From the NCBI GenBank assembly GCA_902362455.1, contig CABIWJ010000004.1, forward strand, positions 202,061-266,060: a stretch of 64,000 nucleotides of DNA, read 5' to 3'. The notes below the pieces were generated by a model that saw only the letters and a program-made list of their open reading frames with translations, did no database searches and was not told the origin of the DNA. The DNA comes from Eubacteriaceae bacterium (lineage in GTDB: Bacteria; Bacillota; Clostridia; Lachnospirales; Lachnospiraceae). Shown here piece after piece: positions 54,353 through 64,000 of this stretch (position 1 is the stretch's first letter; each line of letters starts with the position of its first letter). Made by a program: the position numbers and the translations under genes.

Positions 54353-54607
54353 ATTGCAAATAAAATTGCATCTGAAAAGAACAAACCGACAAGAAAAACG
54401 TTGAGGACTGACGAATACTATAATCCAAAAATGAAAAGGTATGAGCATCATTATAAAGATGCTTTTGAAAAGGAAAGAGTGATAAGCTCCTATAGACTCG
54501 AACCTACGGATCAATTACCAAAGGGTAAGCGTTCGGGGAAAAGTTTACGTGAAAAGGAGGCAGAATTAAAGGTACAGTCAGAAAAAATATCGAAAATCAC
54601 GTACTAA
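54353..54607 (+). pseudogene. Tn916-type integrase, N-terminal remnant
   Basis: An open frame of about 84 codons that looks like the N-terminal arm-type DNA-binding domain of Tn916-family tyrosine integrases: KRYEHHYKDAFEKERVISSY, then LEPTDQLPKGKRSGKSLREKEAEL. In Tn916 Int the same positions read DRVPAGKRDCISLREKIAEL. The catalytic domain is missing; a stop follows at 54605. GGAGGG is 8 nt before an ATT codon at 54353 that would be an unusual start; the nearest standard start in frame is TTG 54401, inside the domain. I read it as a decayed integrative element. Confidence 0.65.
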
Positions 54608-54737
54608 GTATTTACTAAATATATGCTGGTATGAAATATAATTAAATATAATAAAGAGTAATGAAATGGAATAACTCCAAAAGCTTTAAGCAGCTTAATT
54701 ACTCTAAGAATGAAGTAATGAATGGAGACGAACAAGA

Positions 54738-55343
54738 ATGATAGCAATTATAGACTATGATGCAGGCAACCTGAAGAGTGTTGAAAAAGCACTTAAATTC
54801 ATCGGCGAAGATGCAATAATCTCAAGAGACAAAGATGAGATTTTAGAGGCTGACAAGGTTATTTTACCGGGAGTTGGAAGCTTCGGTGATGCAATGAGTA
54901 AATTAAAGAAATATGATTTGGTTAATACCATAAATGATGTAATAGATAAAAGGACACCTTTTCTTGGAATATGTTTAGGACTTCAGTTGTTATTTGAGAG
55001 AAGTGATGAATCTAAGGGAGTTTCAGGACTTGGAATACTTAAGGGTAACATTCTTAGAATACCTGATGCCCCTAATTTAAAGATTCCTCATATAGGCTGG
55101 AATTCATTACATCTTATGAATAATGGAAGATTGTTTAAGAATATTGATGATGATGAATATGTTTATTTTGTACATTCATATTATCTTAAAGCAGCTGATA
55201 CAAGTATTGTGAAAGCTGTTACTGAATATAGTACAATCTTAGATGTTTCAGTTGAAAAGGACAATATATTTGCATGCCAGTTCCACCCTGAAAAAAGTGG
55301 CGAAGTTGGTTTGAAGATACTTAAGAATTTTGCAGAGATTTAG
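54738..55343 (+). CDS. hisH: Imidazole glycerol phosphate synthase, HisH subunit
   Basis: The glutaminase subunit that feeds ammonia to HisF. The 201 residues carry the class I amidotransferase triad: Cys in GICLGLQLLF near residue 80, and His-x-Glu in FHPEKSG near 184. The start IDYDAGNLKSVEKAL is typical. GGAGACGAACAAG precedes ATG. It pairs with hisF 9 nt downstream, but lies 22 kb from the main his operon. Confidence 0.96.
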   Translation: MIAIIDYDAGNLKSVEKALKFIGEDAIISRDKDEILEADKVILPGVGSFGDAMSKLKKYDLVNTINDVIDKRTPFLGICLGLQLLFERSDESKGVSGLGILKGNILRIPDAPNLKIPHIGWNSLHLMNNGRLFKNIDDDEYVYFVHSYYLKAADTSIVKAVTEYSTILDVSVEKDNIFACQFHPEKSGEVGLKILKNFAEI

Positions 55344-55352
55344 GAGGAAGAT

Positions 55353-56126
55353 ATGCATACAAAGAGAATTATTCCATGTTTAGATGTTAATAATAACAGA
55401 GTTGTCAAAGGAATTAATTTCGTTAATCTAAGGGATGCCGGAGATCCTGTCGAAGTAGCTGCTGCATATGATAAAGCCGGTGCAGATGAAGTAGTATTCC
55501 TTGATATAACGGCATCTTCTGATAATAGAGAAACAGTAGTTGATATGGTAAGAAAAGTAGCAGAAAAGGTATTTATTCCTTTTACTGTAGGTGGTGGTAT
55601 CAGAACAGTTGATAATTTCAAAGAATTATTACGTGAGGGCGCTGATAAGATAGCTATTAATTCGGCAGCCATAAATACACCAAAGCTTATAAGTGATGCT
55701 GCAGATAAGTTCGGAAGTCAGTGTGTGGTAGTTGCAATTGACGCAAAACGCAGAGCTGATGGAAGTGGCTGGAATATTTATAAAAATGGCGGCAGAATTG
55801 ATACAGGTATTGATGCTGTTGAATGGGCTATGAAAGTTAATAAATTAGGTGCCGGAGAAATCTTGCTTACAAGTATGGATTGTGATGGAACTAAAAACGG
55901 ATATGACATAGAACTCACTAGAAGCATAGCAGAAAATGTTTCGATACCTGTCATAGCATCGGGTGGTGCTGGTACAAAAGAGCATTTTTATGAAGCACTT
56001 ACTGATGGAAAAGCAGATGCAGCATTAGCAGCTTCATTATTCCATTATAAAGAGCTTGAGATAATGGAATTAAAAAACTATTTATATGGTAAAGGAGTTC
56101 CTGTTAGATATGTCAGCAATAAGTAA
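55353..56126 (+). CDS. hisF: Imidazole glycerol phosphate synthase, HisF subunit
   Basis: The cyclase subunit, a beta-alpha barrel that makes imidazole glycerol phosphate and AICAR. The 257 residues keep both catalytic aspartates: Asp in [14 protein letters not shown] near residue 11 and Asp in VVAIDAKRR near 130. The phosphate motifs VGGGIR near 80 and VIASGGAG near 198 are present. GGAGGAAG precedes ATG. Its end overlaps ung by 17 nt. Confidence 0.97.
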   Translation: MHTKRIIPCLDVNNNRVVKGINFVNLRDAGDPVEVAAAYDKAGADEVVFLDITASSDNRETVVDMVRKVAEKVFIPFTVGGGIRTVDNFKELLREGADKIAINSAAINTPKLISDAADKFGSQCVVVAIDAKRRADGSGWNIYKNGGRIDTGIDAVEWAMKVNKLGAGEILLTSMDCDGTKNGYDIELTRSIAENVSIPVIASGGAGTKEHFYEALTDGKADAALAASLFHYKELEIMELKNYLYGKGVPVRYVSNK

Positions 56127-56784
56127 TGATTGGTTAGAACAGTTAAGGCCGGAATTTAGTAAGGCTTATTATAAAAAACTATTTGATAAAATTAAAGAGG
56201 AATATTCGAAATGTGCGGTATATCCTAATTCAGATGATATATTTAATGCATTTCATTTAACACCATATAATAAAGTAAAAGTAGTCATACTTGGTCAGGA
56301 TCCATATCACGAACCGGGACAGGCACATGGTTTAAGCTTTTCAGTAAAACCAGGCATAGACATACCACCATCATTAGTAAATATATACAAAGAACTTCAT
56401 AATGATGTAGGAACATATATTCCTAATAATGGATATCTTGTTAAATGGGCAGAACAGGGAGTATTATTGTTAAATACAATTCTTACAGTAAGAGCTCACG
56501 GAGCTATGTCACATAGCAGAATTGGCTGGGAAGAATTTACGAATGCGGCAATTGAAGCACTTAATAAATCTGACAGACCACTCGTATTTATGTTATGGGG
56601 AAAGCCGGCACAGGCAAAAGAAGTGATGTTAACGAACAGTAATCATCTTATACTTAAAGCACCACACCCAAGTCCGCTATCAGCATATAGAGGTTTCTTT
56701 GGATGCAGACATTTTAGTAAGGCTAATGAATTCTTAACTGCTCATGGCGAAACACCAATCGACTGGCAGATTGAAAATATCTAA
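56110..56784 (+). CDS. ung: Uracil-DNA glycosylase, family 1
   Basis: Removes uracil from DNA in base excision repair. The 224 residues contain the water-activating loop [18 protein letters not shown] near residue 60 and the DNA-intercalation loop [21 protein letters not shown] near 186. ATG 56110 gives the usual start [11 protein letters not shown]; an upstream ATG at 56086 has no ribosome binding site. It overlaps hisF, so it is read with the hisHF genes. Confidence 0.96.
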   Translation: MSAISNDWLEQLRPEFSKAYYKKLFDKIKEEYSKCAVYPNSDDIFNAFHLTPYNKVKVVILGQDPYHEPGQAHGLSFSVKPGIDIPPSLVNIYKELHNDVGTYIPNNGYLVKWAEQGVLLLNTILTVRAHGAMSHSRIGWEEFTNAAIEALNKSDRPLVFMLWGKPAQAKEVMLTNSNHLILKAPHPSPLSAYRGFFGCRHFSKANEFLTAHGETPIDWQIENI

Positions 56785-56832
56785 AAATTATTTGCACTTG
56801 TAATATTGATAATATGAAAAGGTTATAATATT

Positions 56833-56944
56833 AAAGAGCTATAAACTTACATTTCTTTGTACCAACTACAAGGAGTTTGATTAGAATCCAATGATTTGAA
56901 GTTGCTACATATTTGATACATCCAATGTAGGTTTATAGCTCTTT
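56833..56944. repeat. Long inverted repeat between convergent genes
   Basis: Arms of 21 nt (56833-56853 and 56924-56944) pair except for one wobble. The 70-nt interior contains a further hairpin (ctttgta / tacaagg). T-rich bases flank both sides on the respective strands. It could be a bidirectional terminator, a structured RNA or a small MITE-like element. It separates ung from the convergent activase gene. Confidence 0.7.
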
Positions 56945-56951
56945 TGAAATT

Positions 56952-59900
56952 CTATTTCTTAGCTTTAAGATTCTTTTGTGCAGTTGCCAGCATAAGTTTA
57001 ATTCTGTTCAACTGGTTAACTTCACTTGCACCTGGATCATAGTCAACAGCTACAATATTTGATTCAGGATGCTGTCTTCTAAGTTCTTTAATTACACCTT
57101 TACCAACTATATGGTTAGGAAGGCAGGCAAATGGCTGGGCACATACAATATTTGGAACACCACTATGTATTAATTCAAGCATTTCGCCTGTAAGGAACCA
57201 ACCCTCACCAGTCTGGTTGCCGAGAGATGCAATATCCTTAGCCATATTTGCTATATCTTCTATATGTGATGGTGGTGTAAAATGCTTACTCTTCTTGAAT
57301 TCTTCAACAGCAGGTTTACGAACGTGTTCTAATGCACTGATTCCAAGATTAGTAAGTCTTGCGGTTGATTTCTTCATACCGAGATTCTCAACTTTGAAAT
57401 TACAGTTGTAGAAGCTGTATAATAAGAAGTCTAATAAGTCAGGCATAACTGCTTCGGCGCCCTCTTTTTCTAACAGGTCAACTATATGGTTGTTAGCCAT
57501 AGGGAGAAATTTAACTAAGATTTCGCCTACGACACCAACTCTAGGTTTAACTATATCTTCATGTATTGGAAGGTTATCGAAATCTTTTATGATTCCCTTT
57601 ATATTCTTCTTAAATGTCGAATTATTAATACCAGGTTTTGCGAGGTCTGCATTACATTTATCTCTCCATTTTCTATGTAATTCATTAGCAGAACCAGGTT
57701 CAATTTCATATGGTCTCATTCTGTATAAGACTCTCATAAATATATCGCCATATACAACAGCCTGAAGTGCTTTGAATAACAATTTAGGAGTTATCTTAAA
57801 GCCTTCATTATGCTCTAAGCCCTGAGCACTGATTGATACAACAGGAATCTGAGCCATTCCGGCTTTCTCAAGAGCTCTTCTGATAAATCCTACATAGTTG
57901 CTGGCACGACAACCACCACCAGTCTGTGACATTACAACTGCTGTTTTATTAAGGTCATATTTGCCTGAAAGAAGTGCATCCATAATCTGTCCGACTACGA
58001 TTAATGATGGATAGCAGGCATCATTGTTAACAAATTTAAGTCCGGTATCAACAGCTGTTCTGTTATCATTCTGGAGAACTACGATATTATAACCACAGGT
58101 TTTAAATGCAGTTTCAACTAATTCAAAATGAATAGGAGACATCTGTGGACAAAGAATTGTATAATTCTCTTTCATTTCTTTTGTGAATTCCACACGATTT
58201 ATATTAGCAGGAACGATTGTTCGCTTTTCGTTTAATTTCTCTCTTACGCGGATAGCAGAGAGAAGTGAACGTATTCTGATTCTTGCAGCACCTAAGTTAT
58301 TTACTTCATCGATTTTCAATACAGTATAAATTTTACCTGATTTTGTTAAAATATCATTTACCTGGTCTGTTGTTACGGCATCAAGACCACAACCAAATGA
58401 GTTAAGCTGAATTAAATCAAGGTTATCCTGAGTCTTAACGAAGTTAGCGGCTCTATATAATCTTGAATGGTACATCCACTGGTCCATTACAATAAGTGGT
58501 CGTTCAACCTCAGCAAGATGAGATACAGAATCTTCTGTAAGTACGGCAATTCCATATGAATTAATTAATTCAGGAATACCATGGTTAATTTCAGGGTCAA
58601 TATGGTAAGGTCTGCCTGCTAATACAATGCCTCGCTTATTATTGTCTTTCATATATTTAAGAACTTCTTCACCCTTACGTTCAATGTCAGCACGTACATT
58701 TTCTAATTCAGCCCAGCCTGCGTTAACGGCCACAGTTACTTCATTAGCAGGTATATTAAGTTCATTTTTGAAAACCTTAACTAATTGTTTTGATAATACA
58801 TCTTTATTAGTCATTGCCATAAATGGATTCATAAATTTAACTTCTTTATTAACGATTTCTTCAACGTTATTTTTGATGTTTTCAGCATAAGAAGTTACAA
58901 TAGGGCAATTGTAGTGGTTATTAGCATCAGGTGTCTCATTTCTCTCATATGGTATACAAGGATAGAAGATGAAATCAACACCATGTCGTATAAGCCATGT
59001 TACATGTCCATGTGCTAATTTGGCAGGATAACATTCAGATTCACTTGGAATTGATTCGATACCTAATTCATAAATCTTTCTGTTTGAGCTAGGTGATAAT
59101 ACGACCTGATATCCTAATTTCTTAAAGAAAACAGCCCAGAAAGGATAGTTTTCATACATATTTAAGACTCTTGGTATACCGACGGTTCCTCTTGGAGCTT
59201 CATCTGATGTAAGTGATTCATAATTAAATATCTTATTAAGTTTATATTCGAAGAGGTTAGGAATATTTTCTTTGTTTTTCTGTTTGCCTATACCACGTTC
59301 ACATCTGTTACCTGTTATAAACTGTCGTCCACCTGTGAATTTATTAATTGTAAGGAGACAACTGTTAGTACATCCTTTACAACGAGCCATAGAAGTAGAG
59401 TATTCTAATGAATTAATCTTATTGATTGATAACATTGTAGTTTCTTTAGATTCATCATATCTTTCGCGGGCAACCAAAGCAGCACCGAAAGCACCCATAA
59501 TACCTGCAATGTCAGGCCTTACGGCATTACAGCCTGAAATCTTTTCAAAACTTCTAAGGACGGCATCATTATAGAATGTACCACCCTGAACTACGACTTT
59601 ACTTCCTAAATCCTTAGGATCAGTAATTTTAATAACTTTGTAAAGAGCATTCTTTATAACTGAATATGCAAGACCGGCAGAGATATCTGAAACTTCAGAA
59701 CCTTCTTTCTGTGCCTGTTTAACATTGGAATTCATAAATACTGTACATCTTGTACCTAAGTCAACTGGGTTCTTTGCAAATAACGCCTCTTTTGCAAAGT
59801 CAATTACACTGTAATTAAGAGATTTTGCAAATGTTTCAATGAATGAACCACAACCTGAAGAACAAGCTTCGTTAAGCTGAACACTGTCAACTGTCTTATT

Positions 59901-61193
59901 CTTGATTCTGATACATTTCATATCCTGTCCACCGATATCTAATATACAGTCAACATCTGGTTCAAAGAATGATGCGGCATAGAAGTGGGAAACAGTTTCA
60001 ACTTCGCCCTCATCAAGCATAAGTGCAGCTTTAATCAATGCTTCACCATAACCTGTTGAACAGGAATATACGATTTTAGCACTATCAGGAATAATACTGT
60101 AGATTTCCTTAATTGCCTTAATAGTTGTCGCAAGCGGACTTCCATTGTTATTACTGTAAAATGAATACAATAAAGTTCCGTCCTCGCCGACTAAGGCAAC
60201 TTTAGTTGTAGTTGAACCTGCATCGACACCTAAGAAGCAGTCACCTTCATAGTCTTTAAGGTCCATAGATGCAACTTTATGTTCATTATGACGTTTTACA
60301 AATTCATCATATTCTTCCTGGGAAGCAAAAAGAGGATCCATACGTTTGATTTCGAATTCCATCTTAATGCCGTTAGATAGTTTCTCAATCATTTCGGTAA
60401 GTGAAACGGACATATTCTCTTTATAATTTAATGCAGCACCTGTTGCAGCAAATAGATGCGAATGTTCAGGTGCAATAATGTGTTCATCTGTAAGATTCAA
60501 TGTTCTTATAAATGCAGCACGAAGCTCTGATAAGAAGTGAAGAGGACCACCAAGAAATGCAACATTTCCTCTAATTGGTTTACCACATGCAAGACCACTG
60601 ATTGTCTGGTTAACAACAGCCTGGAATATTGATGCTGATAAATCTTCCTTTGTAGCACCTTCATTTATAAGAGGCTGGATATCAGTCTTTGCAAATACAC
60701 CACAACGTGCAGCAATAGGATAAATTGCTTTATAATCCTTGGCATATTCATTTAATCCCGTAGCATCAGTCTGTAATAATGATGCCATCTGATCAATGAA
60801 TGAACCTGTTCCACCGGCACATATACCATTCATTCTCTGCTCAACACCACCAGTGAAATAGATGATTTTAGCATCTTCTCCACCGAGCTCAATAGCTACA
60901 TCTGTCTGTGGAGCATAGTCATTTAAGGCTGTAGAAACAGCTACAACTTCCTGTACAAATGGAATATTAAGGTGTTTTGAAAGTGTAAGTCCACCAGAAC
61001 CTGTAATCATTGGATGCACTTCTATTTCGCCAGTAATTTCTTTGCATTTCGAAAGTAATTTAGCAAGTGTGTCCTGAATGTTTGCAAAATGTCTCTCATA
61101 ATCAGAGAAGATAATTTCGTTTTTAGAATTAAGTACGGCAATTTTGACAGTAGTAGAGCCAATGTCGATACCTAAAGAATATAATTCGCTCAT
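56952..61193 (-). CDS. Fused acyl-CoA dehydratase activase protein (HgdC/BadF type)
   Basis: A 1413-residue protein of the 2-hydroxyacyl-CoA dehydratase activase family. Two ASKHA ATPase modules are visible: residues about 5-260 ([25 protein letters not shown]) and about 315-570 ([27 protein letters not shown]). The CxxG and CxSG cysteines normally bridge a [4Fe-4S] cluster. A DUF2229 domain follows (about 660-880; [19 protein letters not shown]), then a C-terminal part resembling dehydratase subunits (from about 1000) with conserved cysteines. The start is set at 61193, with GAGGTG upstream. It stands alone; no dehydratase subunits are nearby, so its substrate is unknown. Such giant fusions are common in Lachnospiraceae. 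Confidence 0.85.
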   Translation of the reverse strand: MSELYSLGIDIGSTTVKIAVLNSKNEIIFSDYERHFANIQDTLAKLLSKCKEITGEIEVHPMITGSGGLTLSKHLNIPFVQEVVAVSTALNDYAPQTDVAIELGGEDAKIIYFTGGVEQRMNGICAGGTGSFIDQMASLLQTDATGLNEYAKDYKAIYPIAARCGVFAKTDIQPLINEGATKEDLSASIFQAVVNQTISGLACGKPIRGNVAFLGGPLHFLSELRAAFIRTLNLTDEHIIAPEHSHLFAATGAALNYKENMSVSLTEMIEKLSNGIKMEFEIKRMDPLFASQEEYDEFVKRHNEHKVASMDLKDYEGDCFLGVDAGSTTTKVALVGEDGTLLYSFYSNNNGSPLATTIKAIKEIYSIIPDSAKIVYSCSTGYGEALIKAALMLDEGEVETVSHFYAASFFEPDVDCILDIGGQDMKCIRIKNKTVDSVQLNEACSSGCGSFIETFAKSLNYSVIDFAKEALFAKNPVDLGTRCTVFMNSNVKQAQKEGSEVSDISAGLAYSVIKNALYKVIKITDPKDLGSKVVVQGGTFYNDAVLRSFEKISGCNAVRPDIAGIMGAFGAALVARERYDESKETTMLSINKINSLEYSTSMARCKGCTNSCLLTINKFTGGRQFITGNRCERGIGKQKNKENIPNLFEYKLNKIFNYESLTSDEAPRGTVGIPRVLNMYENYPFWAVFFKKLGYQVVLSPSSNRKIYELGIESIPSESECYPAKLAHGHVTWLIRHGVDFIFYPCIPYERNETPDANNHYNCPIVTSYAENIKNNVEEIVNKEVKFMNPFMAMTNKDVLSKQLVKVFKNELNIPANEVTVAVNAGWAELENVRADIERKGEEVLKYMKDNNKRGIVLAGRPYHIDPEINHGIPELINSYGIAVLTEDSVSHLAEVERPLIVMDQWMYHSRLYRAANFVKTQDNLDLIQLNSFGCGLDAVTTDQVNDILTKSGKIYTVLKIDEVNNLGAARIRIRSLLSAIRVREKLNEKRTIVPANINRVEFTKEMKENYTILCPQMSPIHFELVETAFKTCGYNIVVLQNDNRTAVDTGLKFVNNDACYPSLIVVGQIMDALLSGKYDLNKTAVVMSQTGGGCRASNYVGFIRRALEKAGMAQIPVVSISAQGLEHNEGFKITPKLLFKALQAVVYGDIFMRVLYRMRPYEIEPGSANELHRKWRDKCNADLAKPGINNSTFKKNIKGIIKDFDNLPIHEDIVKPRVGVVGEILVKFLPMANNHIVDLLEKEGAEAVMPDLLDFLLYSFYNCNFKVENLGMKKSTARLTNLGISALEHVRKPAVEEFKKSKHFTPPSHIEDIANMAKDIASLGNQTGEGWFLTGEMLELIHSGVPNIVCAQPFACLPNHIVGKGVIKELRRQHPESNIVAVDYDPGASEVNQLNRIKLMLATAQKNLKAKK

Positions 61194-61482
61194 AAAGCAC
61201 CTCATTTATTTTCATTTCGATTATAATCACATAATAATTCTAAAATTATTATTTAACGGTCTGGTTATGTATATTTATGGATAAATGCGTTAAAGATAAA
61301 ATTTATCTATAAGGAAAAATAAAAATTGTTTCCTATTAAAATATGCATTAACTAGCCTGAAAAATTATAAACTATATTTCTACAAATTTCAACTAAAAAC
61401 ATTATAAATAAATCAGGTATTAAATATAAAAATAATTGAAAGAAAATCCATATATACAGTATATAGCGGAAACTCAAAATAT
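61194..61482. other. AT-rich divergent intergenic region
   Basis: About 340 bases between the minus-strand activase and the plus-strand rhomboid-like gene hold no coding frame. I see only AT-rich sequence with the strong rightward promoter at its end (listed separately) and, on the minus strand, a TATAAT-like box near 61228 without a convincing -35. Confidence 0.5.
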
Positions 61483-61511
61483 TTGACAAATAATTATTAT
61501 ATAACTATAAT
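61483..61511 (+). promoter_or_regulatory. Consensus sigma-A promoter for the rhomboid-like gene
   Basis: TTGACA (61483-61488) and TATAAT (61506-61511) have an exact 17-nt spacer, 33 nt before the start codon. This is a perfect consensus and should be strong. Confidence 0.85.
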
Positions 61512-61543
61512 AGTTGATTATAGTGTGAAAAGGAGATTGTGAC

Positions 61544-62434
61544 TTGAAATTTTTTGATAAATTAGAACGAAAATATGGAAAATATGCTATCAGAAATCTA
61601 ATGAAATATATTATTGTTCTGTACATTATCGGTTGGGCAATAGAGATAATCAATCAGGATTTCTATAATGACATCTTAGCCTTGAATATTGGAGATGTGC
61701 TGCATGGAGAAGTCTGGAGACTTGTAACATTTATAATTATGCCGCCGCAGGACACATCATATTTATTTATGATTTTCTCACTCTATCTGTATTATGTACT
61801 TGGCACTAATTTAGAGAGAGTATGGGGTGCGTTTAAGTTTAATGTATATTTTTTTATGGGAGTAATATTCCATATAATTGCGGCATTTATAATTTATTTT
61901 ATCTGGGGCATTTCCTGGCCACTTACAACTTATTATCTTAATATGTCGCTTTTCTTTGCATTTGCAAGTGTTTATCCGGATATGGAGCTTTTATTGTTCT
62001 TCATACTTCCGATAAAGATAAAGTGGTTAGCAATAATAGATGGTGTATACTTTGGAGCAACCATATTCTTTGGTTTCTTTATTAAATATTTACCAGCGAC
62101 AACACAGCTTAGCTTATTGAAAGTATTGCTTAACCTTGGAATAGTACCGTTACCACAGATTGCAGTGGCGGCACTCGTATCTCTTTTGAACTTCGTGGTA
62201 TTCTTTTTTATGACAAGAAATTACAAGCGCGTATCGCCTAAAGAGATTCATAGAAGAAATTCATATCGTAAACAGGTCGTACATTCAAGGTCACAGGCAT
62301 CTGTTCACAAATGCGATATTTGTGGAAGAACAAGTACTGATTATCCTGAATTATCATTCAGATATTGCTCAAAATGTGCAGGTAATCATGAATATTGTCA
62401 GGACCATCTGTTTACACATGAACATATAAAGTAG
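61544..62434 (+). CDS. Rhomboid-like membrane protein with C-terminal zinc motif
   Basis: A 296-residue protein with six membrane segments between residues 20 and 225 and rhomboid-type layout (GEVWRLVTFIIMP at residue 56, resembling the rhomboid WR loop). The catalytic GxSG serine motif is not found; the corresponding segment reads NMSLFFAFAS. So it is probably a non-proteolytic rhomboid relative, like a derlin or iRhom. The last ~50 residues have Cys and His pairs (CDICG, CSKC, CQDHLFTHEH) for zinc. The start is TTG 61544, 8 nt after AGGAG. A role in membrane protein quality control is speculative. Confidence 0.7.
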   Translation: MKFFDKLERKYGKYAIRNLMKYIIVLYIIGWAIEIINQDFYNDILALNIGDVLHGEVWRLVTFIIMPPQDTSYLFMIFSLYLYYVLGTNLERVWGAFKFNVYFFMGVIFHIIAAFIIYFIWGISWPLTTYYLNMSLFFAFASVYPDMELLLFFILPIKIKWLAIIDGVYFGATIFFGFFIKYLPATTQLSLLKVLLNLGIVPLPQIAVAALVSLLNFVVFFFMTRNYKRVSPKEIHRRNSYRKQVVHSRSQASVHKCDICGRTSTDYPELSFRYCSKCAGNHEYCQDHLFTHEHIK

Positions 62435-62466
62435 CAGATAAATAATAGCAGAATGGAGAAAAAAAT

Positions 62467-63720
62467 ATGGAAAAGAAACCTTTTGTAACACTTGAACAGC
62501 TTAAAGAAATCGATAAGACATACAAGACACCTTATCATTTATACGACGAAAAAGGTATAAGAGAAAATGCACTTCGTTTGAAAGATGCTTTTTCTTGGAA
62601 TAAAGGATTTAGAGAATATTTCGCAGTTAAGGCGACTCCTAATCCATATATTATCAAAATATTACAGGAATGTGGTTGCGGTGTTGACTGTTCATCACTT
62701 ACAGAACTTATGATGTCTGAAAAATTAGGCTTCAGAGGTAATGATATAATGTTTTCATCAAATGATACACCTGCTGAAGAATTTGCGCTTGCAAGAAAAT
62801 TAGATGCACAGATTAACCTTGATGATATAACACATATTGATTTCTTAAATAATATATGTGGTATACCTGAAACAATCTGCTGTAGATTTAATCCGGGTGG
62901 AGTATTTAAGATAAGTACATCAATTATGGATAATCCGGGCGATGCAAAATACGGCTTTACAAAACCACAGATAATAGAGGGATATAAGAGATTAAAAGAA
63001 ATGGGTGCCAAGAGATTCGGTATTCATTCATTCCTTGCAAGTAACACTGTAACGAATGAATATTATCCAACACTTGCGAAAATCTTATTTGAGACAGTAG
63101 TAGAAATTAAGGAGAAAACAGGTGTACAGATTTCGTTTGTTAATTTATCAGGCGGCGTTGGTATACCATATACACCAGACCAGGAACCAAATGACATTTA
63201 TAAAATATCTGAGGGCGTAAAGAAAGCATATGATGAAATTTTAGTTCCTGCAGGTATAGATGTAGCTATTTATACAGAATTAGGAAGATATATGTTAGGA
63301 CCTTATGGTTGCCTTGTTACAAAAGCAATTCATGAGAAACATACGCATAAAGAATATATTGGTGTAGATGCTTGTGCTGTTAACCTTATGAGACCTGCAA
63401 TGTATGGAGCATATCATCATATTACTGTAATGGGCAAAGAGAATGAGCCTTGCGACCACAAATATGATATCACAGGTTCGCTTTGTGAAAACAATGATAA
63501 ATTTGCAATTGATAGAATGTTACCAAAGATTGATATGGGCGATTTCCTTGTTATTCATGATACAGGTGCTCATGGTTTTGCAATGGGATATAATTACAAT
63601 GGTAAATTAAAATCAGCAGAATTATTACTTAAGGAAGACGGAAGCGTTCAGATGATAAGACGTGCTGAAACACCAAAGGATTACTTTGCAACATTTGATT
63701 TTTCGGATATTTTAAAGTAA
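62467..63720 (+). CDS. lysA: Diaminopimelate decarboxylase
   Basis: Converts meso-diaminopimelate to lysine with pyridoxal phosphate. The 417 residues include the PLP lysine in YFAVKATPNP near residue 54, the HSFLASN stretch near 182, the glycine-rich SGGVGIPY near 223, and the substrate-binding cysteine in GSLCENNDKFA near 340. Length is normal. GGAGAAAAAA precedes ATG. It follows the rhomboid-like gene by 32 nt and may share its transcript. Confidence 0.92.
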   Translation: MEKKPFVTLEQLKEIDKTYKTPYHLYDEKGIRENALRLKDAFSWNKGFREYFAVKATPNPYIIKILQECGCGVDCSSLTELMMSEKLGFRGNDIMFSSNDTPAEEFALARKLDAQINLDDITHIDFLNNICGIPETICCRFNPGGVFKISTSIMDNPGDAKYGFTKPQIIEGYKRLKEMGAKRFGIHSFLASNTVTNEYYPTLAKILFETVVEIKEKTGVQISFVNLSGGVGIPYTPDQEPNDIYKISEGVKKAYDEILVPAGIDVAIYTELGRYMLGPYGCLVTKAIHEKHTHKEYIGVDACAVNLMRPAMYGAYHHITVMGKENEPCDHKYDITGSLCENNDKFAIDRMLPKIDMGDFLVIHDTGAHGFAMGYNYNGKLKSAELLLKEDGSVQMIRRAETPKDYFATFDFSDILK

Positions 63721-63773
63721 GTTGTAAATGATTTTAGTCTTATAATTTTATGAATGTTCACTAAATATTCATT

Positions 63774-63866
63774 TAAGTTGAGATGTCCGTCTATGACACA
63801 CGCGTTCATATTAATTTATCTAGTACGTGTAAATCAAGTGTGTGGCATAGACGTAACATCACTTTA
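63774..63866 (+). other. Long imperfect hairpin downstream of lysA
   Basis: Arms AAGT-GATGT-CGTCTATG-ACACAC and GTGTGT-CATAGACG-ACATC-ACTT pair over about 23 bp, with small bulges (TGA, C, GG, TA) and a loop of about 35 nt. No T-run follows, so it is not a standard terminator. It could be an RNA element for the next gene, an attachment-type site or a small RNA. The remaining bases to the end of the window (63867-64000) are AT-rich without recognisable genes. Confidence 0.55.
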
Positions 63867-64000
63867 AGTATCATATATGCTATGAATACCGATAATTTAA
63901 AGAGTCGAAAATATAGTAGGGTAGATATTTATGGAATATAAATAAATATTGCTAAATAATATAAAAGCAGTAAAGAATACAGAGACATATATTTTTAATT

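Noticed and set aside
54354..54403. TTG start at 54354 for the integrase fragment
   Set aside because: It is spaced well from GGAGGG but reads a different frame that stops after about 16 codons; the conserved residues lie in the other frame.
54461..54500. Second copy of the tmRNA or tRNA 3' end (attR)
   Set aside because: A gactcgaacc-like stretch occurs, but it lies within the integrase-like coding frame and does not extend into an acceptor stem.

Overview
The window comes from an AT-rich Gram-positive anaerobe, most likely a Clostridia member of the family Lachnospiraceae. The evidence is the run der-plsY-gpsA-...-spoIVA, a sporulation gene, a HisZ-dependent short HisG, a group B-type [FeFe] hydrogenase, a two-subunit-size fused 2-hydroxyacyl-CoA dehydratase activase, RelQ/RecU/RNase R/SmpB in Firmicutes form, strong AGGAGG-type ribosome binding sites and TTGACA/TATAAT promoters with 17-nt spacers. 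I cannot name the species. Nearly everything is on the + strand; the only minus-strand genes I support are a tRNA-Leu, a secreted transglutaminase-like protein and the activase.

Layout. 0-8.3 kb: end of der, phospholipid genes plsY and gpsA, a MalT-like LuxR regulator, a DUF2442 protein, the hydrogenase and spoIVA. 8.4-12.9 kb: an NCS2 purine permease, a membrane-anchored MutS-like ATPase, tRNA-Leu(CAA), a Fic-like gene remnant and a small zinc-finger membrane protein. 13-21.7 kb: polA, coaE, an FtsA-like actin-fold protein, a diguanylate cyclase, RelQ and an RsuA-type pseudouridine synthase. 21.7-27 kb: a YgiQ radical-SAM gene bracketed by two related hairpin-rich elements, an SDR oxidoreductase, a membrane protein, an RluA-family synthase and recU. 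27.3-32.6 kb: histidine operon hisZ-G-D-B-IE. 32.6-40.9 kb: paired radical SAM genes and RNase E/G, an unknown membrane protein behind a palindrome-bearing promoter, secG, rnr, smpB and ssrA (tmRNA).

41.0-45.5 kb, directly downstream of ssrA, is the most unusual region: about nine short, functionally unrelated + strand genes (DUF3784-like, small kinase, VOC, membrane protein, TfoX-N, two GNATs, cupin, Nudix). Several are separated by a near-identical 37-bp imperfect inverted repeat that begins just after one stop codon and ends just before the next ribosome binding site. This looks like a gene-cassette array. No recombinase is encoded beside it, and the repeat is not a textbook integron attC site.

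45.5-54.1 kb: a lipoprotein, the transglutaminase-like protein, an OmpR/histidine kinase pair, a second lipoprotein, CheV and large low-complexity membrane proteins. 54.1-56.8 kb: a repeat inserted at a terminator, a Tn916-type integrase N-terminal remnant, then hisH, hisF and ung. 57-64 kb: the 1413-residue activase, a rhomboid-like protein without a recognisable catalytic motif, lysA and a long imperfect hairpin.

The histidine genes in the window cover HisZ, G, D, B, IE, H and F. hisA and hisC are not seen, and HisIE carries an extra degenerate HisA/HisF-like N-terminal barrel. ssrA, smpB, rnr and secG form the usual trans-translation neighbourhood.
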